From contig QIHU01000297.1 of the NCBI GenBank assembly GCA_003231035.1, forward strand, positions 1 through 12,392: a stretch of 12,392 bases of DNA, read 5' to 3'. The number at the start of each line of letters is the position of its first letter. The first letter of the stretch is position 1. This document shows, one piece after another, positions 7,345 through 12,392 of the stretch. A program made the translations under genes and the position numbers. Below the pieces are notes generated by a model that ran no database searches, was not told the DNA's origin, and saw only the letters and a program-made list of their open reading frames with translations. This stretch comes from Acidobacteriota bacterium (GTDB lineage: Bacteria; Acidobacteriota; Thermoanaerobaculia; Multivoradales; SZUA-115).

Positions 7345-8499
7345 ATGTTGACACTGTCCCAACGCCAGCGCATTTTTGTGATGGCGGCCCTCGCGGTGGT
7401 CATGATGAGCGCGGGTTGTTCCCAAATCGAACCCTTCGAGCCCTTCGATTCCAGTGATTTTTTGCGCGATATCTATGAGAAGCGGCTGGATGAGGACCAG
7501 GTCGAAGGAGTGGAGATTCCCTTCGAGCTGAGCGAGGAGATTCGCGCCATGGTCGAAGAATCCATTCGGCCAGCTCAAGACGAAGAGAGGCGCACCGAGC
7601 AAATTCAGGAGTTCATTTTCGATCAGATCGGACTACAGTACTCGTTGTCTCCGACCTTCAATGCCAACGATACTTACTACGGGAGGCGAGGGAACTGTCT
7701 TTCGTTTGTCAACCTGTTCGTCGGTGTGGCTCGTGAGCTGCGGTTGAACCCGTTTTACGTGGAGGTGACCGATCACAACCGTTGGAACTATCGCAATGGA
7801 ATGGTGGTGAGTCAGGGGCACATCGTAGCCGGGATGAGGGTTGACGGGAAACTGCAAACATTCGATTTTCTTCCCTATCGTCCCAAGGCTTATAAAGAGT
7901 TCAACCCTATCGACGATGTGACGGCGGCAGCCCATTTTTATAACAACCTGGCCGCGGAGGCTCTGATTGCCGGAGATACCGATTCGGCACTGACTTTCGT
8001 AAAGGTAGCGACGAAGATTGCCCCGGAATTCGACAAAGCGTTGAACAATCTCGGCGTGACACTGGCCCGCTTGGGGAGGATTGAGGAGGCGTTGGATGTC
8101 TATCGAGAGGGTTTGGAGATCGATCCACAGAACGTAGCAATCTTGAGCAACATGGTGAGGGCATATCAGCAAACCGGACGCAATGAATCCGCCACGGAGG
8201 TCCTTTCTAGGCTTGGAGGTTTGCGCCATACCAATCCCTTCTTCTTTATCTATCAAGGGGAGTTGGCTCTGGCGTCGGGAGACCTCGATCGCGCTCTGGA
8301 ATCGATGAAGAAAGCATTTAGACGCGATAGCGAGATACCTGAGGTTCACGTGGGCTTGGTCAAGGTTTATCTGGCGCTGGGCGAGATTGACACCGCCCGT
8401 CATCACGTTGGGAGAGCTTTGAAGTTGGACGCGACCCATCTGGAGGCACTAAAACTAGCGGCACTATTGCGAGAGCGTGCCGCTGAGCTGGGGGAGTAG
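7345..8499 (+). CDS. Lipoprotein with transglutaminase-like domain and C-terminal TPR repeats
   Basis: 384 residues from the ATG at 7345. The N-terminus is a type II signal peptide with lipobox MSAGC, so Cys25 should be lipidated and the protein membrane-anchored in the periplasm. Residues about 75-200 form a transglutaminase-like (papain-fold) domain. The triad is visible as Cys118 in RRGNCLSFVNLF, His159 in SQGHIVAGM and Asp174 in QTFDFLPY. Active members of this fold are cysteine proteases, amidases or cross-linkers; the substrate here is unknown. From about 200 to the end there are four to five TPR-like helical pairs (for example ALNNLGVTLARLGRIEEALD and GELALASGDLDRALESMKKA), typical of protein-binding scaffolds. 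The stop is 5 nt before the next start, so the two genes are almost certainly co-translated. Whether the enzyme acts alone or on a partner held by the TPRs is inference. Confidence 0.88.
   Translation: MLTLSQRQRIFVMAALAVVMMSAGCSQIEPFEPFDSSDFLRDIYEKRLDEDQVEGVEIPFELSEEIRAMVEESIRPAQDEERRTEQIQEFIFDQIGLQYSLSPTFNANDTYYGRRGNCLSFVNLFVGVARELRLNPFYVEVTDHNRWNYRNGMVVSQGHIVAGMRVDGKLQTFDFLPYRPKAYKEFNPIDDVTAAAHFYNNLAAEALIAGDTDSALTFVKVATKIAPEFDKALNNLGVTLARLGRIEEALDVYREGLEIDPQNVAILSNMVRAYQQTGRNESATEVLSRLGGLRHTNPFFFIYQGELALASGDLDRALESMKKAFRRDSEIPEVHVGLVKVYLALGEIDTARHHVGRALKLDATHLEALKLAALLRERAAELGE
8490..8496 (+). promoter_or_regulatory. Ribosome binding site of the DUF3179 gene inside the lipoprotein gene end
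   Basis: GGGGGAG lies directly before the TAG stop of the preceding gene and eight bases before the ATG at 8505. A ribosome terminating on the first gene would cover the initiation site of the second, which supports translational coupling. Confidence 0.6.
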
Positions 8500-8504
8500 T
8501 ACGT

Positions 8505-9872
8505 ATGAGAAGACTATTGTTGTGGCTGGTATTGATCATAGTTGCGCTGGGCTCGGTGTCGTTTTCCGTGCCGCTGGCGAGTGGAGGGGAAGGCTACGAA
8601 CTGGTACGCAATCTCTCCTCAGAGAAAAAGAAAGTGCGGCGCTCGGCGAGCAGGAAGCTGCTGGAGAAGAAGGATTTGTCCGTGCTTCCCGCCATGGTCG
8701 ATGCGCTCTTCTTTACTCCGCGCCACCTGCGTACCGAGGTCATTGCAACTTTGGAAGGGCTGAGCGGCGAGAAAATCGGGAACAGTTATCACGGCTGGGT
8801 GGAGTATGTGGGGTCGCGAACGGATATTCAGCCACGGGCGGGCTACTTGGAGTGGAAGGGAGAGATCTTTTCACGGCTCGATCCTCAGTTTCGAAAGATT
8901 TTCTATAGTGGGGCGCCATATCGAATTCGGTTGGAGGAGATTCTGTCTGGTGGGGTCCGGCTCGACGGTATCCCCTCGCTGGATAATCCGCGGCACGTTC
9001 CGGCGAGCGAAGCGAAGTTCATGCGCGCCAAAGAGAGGGTCTTTGGGGTGACGGTGGGAGGGCAGCATCGCGCGTATCCCGTGCGGGTCTTGTCGTGGCA
9101 CGAGATGTTGAACGATGTAATCGGCGGTGAGCCGGTGACCCTAAGCTTTTGTACGCTCTGTGGCAGCGGCATTGCCTATGCCACCAAGACGCCAAACGGG
9201 AAGGCCTACACCTTCGGCACATCTGGCCTCCTCTACCGCAGCAACAAGCTGATGTATGACCGCCAGAGCTACACCCTGTGGTCGAACTTGACCGGCGAGC
9301 CAGTGGTCGGTCGTTTGGCCTTGACTTCGCTGAAGCTCCCGGTCCTTCCCAATACGATAACTACCTGGAGCGGGTGGGTCGAGCGCCATCCCGATACGAC
9401 GGTGATGGTCCCCGATAACCGGTTGGCGGCACGCTGGCGGTTTGACTACACTTCGGGAGCCGCTGATCGAATGCGCCGAGGTGTTGCTTTTCCCGTCTGG
9501 CAGAAGAGCGATCGGCTCGGCCGCGATACCGAGATTTATGCCTTGAATATCGAGGGGGCGGCCAAAGCCTATCCAATCGAAATCCTCCTGGAGCAGGGAG
9601 TGGTCAACGACCAACTGGGAGAGGCGCGGTTGGTCCTGCTGGCCGATCGGAGCACCGGCGCGGTGCGCGCCTACGGGAGCGGCGGCCTGACCTTCCGCCG
9701 TGGAGAGAGCGATACCGAGTTGCTGGACGATTCTGACCGGCTCTGGCGGGTCACCGAGGAAGCGCTGGTGAGCGCGGGGATTGAGCCCTTGGAGCGGCTA
9801 CCGGGCCACAGCGCCTTCTGGTTTGGTTGGTACGGTTTTTATCCACAGACCGAGGTCTACGAGGCTCCCTGA
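8505..9872 (+). CDS. Exported HEAT-like / DUF3179 domain protein
   Basis: 455 residues. The N-terminus (MRR, then LLLWLVLIIVALG) is a signal peptide or membrane anchor. Residues about 32-100 are charged helical stretches resembling HEAT repeats (VRRSASRKLLEKKDLSVLPA). The body is DUF3179: DGIPSLDNPRHVPASEA, a VFGVTVGGQHRAYPVRVLSW segment with HEMLNDVIGGEPV, then FCTLCGSG with Cys216 and Cys219. The second half (about 342-400) repeats the same plan, YALNIEGAAKAYPIEILLEQ then GVVNDQLGEARLVLLADRSTG, but has no cysteines where the first copy has CTLC. The family's biochemical function is unknown to me; the CxxC might bind metal or be redox-active, which is inference. Close spacing after the transglutaminase-like lipoprotein (5 nt) and before the rRNA methyltransferase (21 nt) makes it mid-operon. 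Length and motif order look normal for an intact member. Confidence 0.87.
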   Translation: MRRLLLWLVLIIVALGSVSFSVPLASGGEGYELVRNLSSEKKKVRRSASRKLLEKKDLSVLPAMVDALFFTPRHLRTEVIATLEGLSGEKIGNSYHGWVEYVGSRTDIQPRAGYLEWKGEIFSRLDPQFRKIFYSGAPYRIRLEEILSGGVRLDGIPSLDNPRHVPASEAKFMRAKERVFGVTVGGQHRAYPVRVLSWHEMLNDVIGGEPVTLSFCTLCGSGIAYATKTPNGKAYTFGTSGLLYRSNKLMYDRQSYTLWSNLTGEPVVGRLALTSLKLPVLPNTITTWSGWVERHPDTTVMVPDNRLAARWRFDYTSGAADRMRRGVAFPVWQKSDRLGRDTEIYALNIEGAAKAYPIEILLEQGVVNDQLGEARLVLLADRSTGAVRAYGSGGLTFRRGESDTELLDDSDRLWRVTEEALVSAGIEPLERLPGHSAFWFGWYGFYPQTEVYEAP

Positions 9873-9883
9873 CGGGGCTTGAG

Positions 9884-9889
9884 CGGAGG
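9884..9889 (+). promoter_or_regulatory. Ribosome binding site choosing the GTG at 9894
   Basis: GGAGGC sits four bases before the GTG at 9894. The longer alternative, TTG at 9879, has only a poor purine stretch in front of it and adds the glycine-rich MSGGG, which looks like translated leader, so GTG is preferred. Confidence 0.65.
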
Positions 9890-9893
9890 CGGC

Positions 9894-11108
9894 GTGAGTT
9901 TTACGGTGGTTCTTAAGCGGGGTAGAGAGCGTGCGCTCCTCGGCCGCCATCCGTGGATCTTCTCGGGGGCGGTGGCGCGCCTTGAGGGGGAGCCTTCACC
10001 GGTCGCACGGGTCCTGGCGGCGGATGGCCGCCTCCTCGGAGTGGGCTTGTACAGCGCGGAGTCGAGGATTCCGGTACGGATGCTCCGCTTCGGCGAAGGG
10101 GCGACGAGCCAACTCGGCAAGAGCTTCTTTGCCGACCGTCTCGGTCAGGCCATGGAGCTGCGCGACGACCTGCTGCCCGAGGCCACCACCGGTTACCGGG
10201 TTCTCAACGCGGAAGGAGATGGTCTGCCCGGATGGACGGTGGATCGCTTCGGCGAGGTTCTGGTCAGCCAGATCACCTGCGGCGGCTTGGAAGCCGTTCG
10301 CGAGTTTGCGTATGCGGCTCTGGGCGAGTTGTTCCCGCGCGCCACGATCGTTCAGAAGAATAGCTCCGCTGGTCGCCGCGCGGAGAGGTTGAGCGAAGTA
10401 GACGAGGTGATTCGACCCGACCCTCCGCCGGCCTCCGAGGTCCTGGAAAGCCCGTTCTTAGAGAATGGCTTGCGCTTCTCGGCGGAGATTAAGGGTGGGC
10501 AGAAGACCGGTTTCTACTGTGACCAGCGCGACAATCGGCGCCGGGTCGAGGAGCTAGCGTCAGGGCGGCGAGTTCTCGACCTGTTTGCCCACAGCGGTGC
10601 CTTCGGTCTCTACGCGCTGCGTGGGGGTGCCCGACGGGTGGTGCACGTCGAGTCGGCGGCCCGTTTGATCGAGCGCGGGCGAGAGCACTACCGCCTCAAT
10701 GAGGAGGTTCTCGCCACCGCCGGCACCCCGCAACTGCCGGTGGAATGGGTCGAGGCCGACGTCTTCTCGGACCTGCGCCAGCGCACCGAGCGCTACGATT
10801 TGCTGATCTGCGATCCGCCGCCACTGGCGCGCAAGCGGCGCGATCGCGACAAGGCGGCCCGCGCGTACAAGGATCTCAATCGGCTGGCTCTGGGGCGGTT
10901 AGGCCGTGGGGGGCTCCTGCTGACTTTCAGTTGCAGCTCGGCAGTGGATAGCAAGCTATTCCGTCAGATCCTCTTTGCCGCCGCGATCGAGGCGGAGGTC
11001 AGCCTGCAACTCTTGAGTCCCCTCGCGGCCTCGGCGGACCATCCCGTGGCCGTCACTCACCCGGAGGGGGAGTATCTGAAGGGCTGGTTAGCCAGGGTGA
11101 CCTCTTGA
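9894..11108 (+). CDS. rlmI: Class I SAM-dependent 23S rRNA (cytosine-C5) methyltransferase, RlmI family
   Basis: 404 residues from the GTG at 9894. Residues about 1-75 are a PUA-type RNA-binding domain (LKRGRERALLGRHPWIFSGA). A linker domain contains LNAEGDGLPGWTVDRFG. The Rossmann methyltransferase domain starts near 190, with the family hallmark KGGQKTGFYCDQRDNR (200-215), SAM motif VLDLFAHSGAFGLYAL (227-242), catalytic-loop motif CDPPPLARKRRD around D307, and LLTFSCSS with Cys347, matching the FSCS cysteine expected to attack cytosine C6. E. coli RlmI makes m5C1962 in 23S rRNA and is of similar length; the same target is likely but not proven. Its place after four envelope genes is probably co-transcription without functional linkage. 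A start at TTG 9879 would give 409 residues. Confidence 0.92.
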   Translation: MSFTVVLKRGRERALLGRHPWIFSGAVARLEGEPSPVARVLAADGRLLGVGLYSAESRIPVRMLRFGEGATSQLGKSFFADRLGQAMELRDDLLPEATTGYRVLNAEGDGLPGWTVDRFGEVLVSQITCGGLEAVREFAYAALGELFPRATIVQKNSSAGRRAERLSEVDEVIRPDPPPASEVLESPFLENGLRFSAEIKGGQKTGFYCDQRDNRRRVEELASGRRVLDLFAHSGAFGLYALRGGARRVVHVESAARLIERGREHYRLNEEVLATAGTPQLPVEWVEADVFSDLRQRTERYDLLICDPPPLARKRRDRDKAARAYKDLNRLALGRLGRGGLLLTFSCSSAVDSKLFRQILFAAAIEAEVSLQLLSPLAASADHPVAVTHPEGEYLKGWLARVTS

Positions 11109-11133
11109 GGTAATGGAATGAGGTGATGGAGTG

Positions 11134-11162
11134 TTGACCTGGTTGGGCCGCTTTGCTACCCT
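11134..11162 (+). promoter_or_regulatory. Promoter of the tRNA-Val pair, with extended -10 and GC-rich discriminator
   Basis: TTGACC (11134-11139) and TACCCT (11157-11162) are separated by 17 bases, and TGC directly before the -10 makes an extended -10 element. The following bases, TCCGG, are GC-rich, as in stable-RNA promoters under growth-rate or stringent control. It lies shortly after the methyltransferase stop and before the first tRNA, so it should drive the tRNAs and perhaps thrS. Confidence 0.65.
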
Positions 11163-11199
11163 TCCGGATCTTCGGCGGGGGTGCCCGTTGAACAGACAT

Positions 11200-11276
11200 A
11201 GGCCCGTAGCTCAGCTGGTTAGAGCGCTACGTTGACATCGTAGAGGTCAGCGGTTCGAGTCCGCTCGGGCCTACCA
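11200..11276 (+). tRNA. tRNA-Val (anticodon GAC)
   Basis: A full cloverleaf of 77 nt with encoded CCA. The acceptor stem AGGCCCG pairs with CGGGCCT (11266-11272). The D stem is GCTC/GAGC, the anticodon stem CTACG/CGTAG, and the loop TTGACAT gives anticodon GAC at 11234-11236. The T stem AGCGG/CCGCT carries the loop TTCGAGT. It reads GUC and, by wobble, GUU valine codons. The first pair is A-U rather than G-C. Confidence 0.97.
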
Positions 11277-11363
11277 TTTACCGCGGATCAAGTTTCCTCT
11301 GACGGATGGCGAAAGCCGCTGGATGAAGGGGCGAATACAGATTCTCGGGCCGCGAAGAAGTAC
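11277..11363 (+). other. Spacer between the two tRNA-Val genes
   Basis: The 87 bases contain no second convincing promoter and no terminator, only a small GGC-GAAA-GCC hairpin near 11308-11317. The two tRNAs are probably processed from one precursor. Confidence 0.4.
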
Positions 11364-11440
11364 AGGCGCTTAGCTCAGCTGGTTAGAGCGCTACCTTCAC
11401 ACGGTAGAGGTCAGCGGTTCGAGTCCGCTAGCGCCTACCA
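11364..11440 (+). tRNA. tRNA-Val (anticodon CAC)
   Basis: A full cloverleaf of 77 nt with encoded CCA. The acceptor stem AGGCGCT pairs with AGCGCCT. The anticodon stem is CTACC/GGTAG and the loop TTCACAC gives anticodon CAC at 11398-11400, reading GUG. The D arm, variable region and T arm are identical to those of the upstream tRNA-Val; differences lie in the acceptor and anticodon arms and keep the pairing. The two genes look like a tandem duplication with later anticodon divergence. Confidence 0.97.
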
Positions 11441-11466
11441 CCTCTTCGCCGTCGATTCCAAGAGGT
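11440..11466 (+). promoter_or_regulatory. Hairpin covering the probable thrS ribosome binding site
   Basis: ACCTCTT (11440-11446) and AAGAGGT (11460-11466) form a perfect 7-bp stem around a 13-nt loop. The 3' arm is the only Shine-Dalgarno-like sequence for the ATG at 11473 (6-nt spacing). The 5' arm begins with the last A of the preceding tRNA's CCA. No T-run follows, so it is not a terminator. Control of thrS translation is inference. Confidence 0.45.
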
Positions 11467-11472
11467 CCCCCG

Positions 11473-12392
11473 ATGGCAGCTTCTTCGGCAGCTTCTTCCA
11501 AGATGTTGACTCTCATTCTGCCCGATGGATCGGTCCGCGAGGTGGAAGCGGGTTCGACCGCGCTCGATGTCGCGGCCTCGATTGGCCCGCGCTTGGCCAA
11601 GGACTCGGTGGGCGCCGAGTTGGACGGCGCGGTGCTTGATCTGCGCACTCCGCTCGCGGCGGGGGGCAGTTTTCGCCTCTTCACCAAGAAAAGTCCCGAA
11701 GCGGGCGACTTCGTCCGCCACAGCGCCGAGCACGTTCTTGCCGACGCGGTGCAGCGCCTTTGGCCGGGGACCGAGATCGACGCCGGTCGATTTCAGTACG
11801 ACTTCCGCTTCGAGCGCCCTTTCACCCCGGAGGATCTTGAGAATATCGAGGCGATGATGCGCCAGATCATCGCCGAGGGCAGCGTCATCGAACGGCTGGA
11901 AGTGAGCCGCGCGGAGGCGGTCGAGTTGTTCACCGAGTTGGGGGAGACGATCAAGCTGGAGCGCTTGGCCACGATTCCCGAGGGCGAGGCGATCACCCTC
12001 TACCGCCATGGCCGTTTCACCGATCTCTGCCGTGGGCCGCACGCCCAACGGATGTCGCAGATCGGCGCCGTCAAGCTCCTCGAAGCCTCCACCGTCTACT
12101 ACCGGGGCGACGAGAACAACGAGCGGCTACAGCGCATTTACGGCACCGCCTTCGCCAGCAAAAAGGGGCTGGCCGAGTACCTCGAACGGCTGGAGCAGGC
12201 TCGGGCGCGCGATCACCGTCGGCTCGGCACCGAGTTGGATCTCTTCAGTTTCAACTCCAGTGCCCCCGCGACGCCCTTCTTTCATCCCAAAGGAGCCATG
12301 ATCTACAACCTGTTGGCCGACCATGTGCGCGGGTTGTACGAGAAATCGGGTTACGGCGAGGTCTTGACGCCGCAGATCCTGGACGTCGATTT
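11473..12392 (+). CDS. thrS: Threonyl-tRNA synthetase (3' part beyond window)
   Basis: 306 codons are present, a little under half of the usual roughly 640. The enzyme charges tRNA-Thr with threonine in the cytoplasm. Residues about 11-72 are the TGS domain (LTLILPDGSVREVEAGSTA). The editing (SAD) domain has the HxxxH pair at His83 and His87 (VRHSAEHVLADAV) and the DxCxxxH element Asp184, Cys186, His190 (FTDLCRGPH), matching the E. coli editing residues, so mischarged Ser-tRNA-Thr should be hydrolysed. ASTVYYRGDENNERLQRIYG ends that domain. The class II catalytic core begins with FFHPKGAMIYNLL and YGEVLTPQILD before the sequence stops; zinc and ATP-site motifs lie beyond. ATG at 11473 is chosen for its AGAGGT site; ATG at 11503, right at the TGS start, is an alternative with no clear ribosome binding site. 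No promoter of its own is visible, so it may be read through from the tRNA genes. Confidence 0.95.
   Translation, partial: MAASSAASSKMLTLILPDGSVREVEAGSTALDVAASIGPRLAKDSVGAELDGAVLDLRTPLAAGGSFRLFTKKSPEAGDFVRHSAEHVLADAVQRLWPGTEIDAGRFQYDFRFERPFTPEDLENIEAMMRQIIAEGSVIERLEVSRAEAVELFTELGETIKLERLATIPEGEAITLYRHGRFTDLCRGPHAQRMSQIGAVKLLEASTVYYRGDENNERLQRIYGTAFASKKGLAEYLERLEQARARDHRRLGTELDLFSFNSSAPATPFFHPKGAMIYNLLADHVRGLYEKSGYGEVLTPQILDVD

Noticed and set aside
7633..8439. Minus-strand open frame of 268 codons, and others at 3880-4464 and 4669-5280
   Set aside because: They are codon-aligned antisense shadows of the lipoprotein and vWA genes, whose products show clear domains and good ribosome binding sites.
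11100..11111. ACCTC-TT-GAGGT inverted repeat over the methyltransferase stop codon as a terminator
   Set aside because: The 5-bp arms have a 2-nt loop and no T-run, so it is not a plausible intrinsic terminator.

Overview
The window reads as part of the chromosome of a high-GC, Gram-negative bacterium, most likely an Acidobacteriota member (perhaps Thermoanaerobaculia-like; inferred). Three things point there: a large TonB-dependent receptor with a CarboxypepD_reg-like N-terminal domain, a secreted protein of the 'VWFA-related Acidobacterial domain' type, and consistently strong GGAGG ribosome binding sites. I see no insertion sequence, phage gene, CRISPR array or rRNA.

Layout. Positions 1-2946 (minus strand) hold an almost complete outer-membrane TonB-dependent receptor; only the last few codons are missing at the left edge. 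It is read from a near-consensus promoter at 3165-3193 through a leader of about 210 nt that can form four short hairpins. The divergent spacer runs to 3510. From 3511 to 11108 five plus-strand genes follow, probably largely one transcript: an exported vWA protein (3511-5721), a GT-C-type multi-pass membrane glycosyltransferase (5753-7243), a transglutaminase-like lipoprotein with C-terminal TPRs (7345-8499), an exported HEAT-like/DUF3179 protein (8505-9872) and a 23S rRNA m5C methyltransferase of the RlmI family (9894-11108). The lipoprotein and DUF3179 genes are only 5 nt apart.

From 11134 the content turns to translation. A tRNA-type promoter precedes two tandem tRNA-Val genes (anticodons GAC and CAC) with nearly identical bodies, then thrS starts at 11473 and leaves the window in its catalytic core. 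The likely thrS Shine-Dalgarno lies in one arm of a perfect 7-bp stem whose other arm starts at the last A of the second tRNA's CCA end.

How the genes fit together. The first four plus-strand genes all encode exported or membrane proteins, and together with the receptor they make an envelope locus. The least understood part is the tightly coupled pair of a C/H/D-triad lipoprotein and a DUF3179 protein with an internal pseudo-duplication. The rRNA methyltransferase, tRNAs and thrS are ordinary translation genes. No spectacular new system is proven here; the best leads are the receptor leader, the tRNA-thrS junction hairpin and the lipoprotein-DUF3179 pair.
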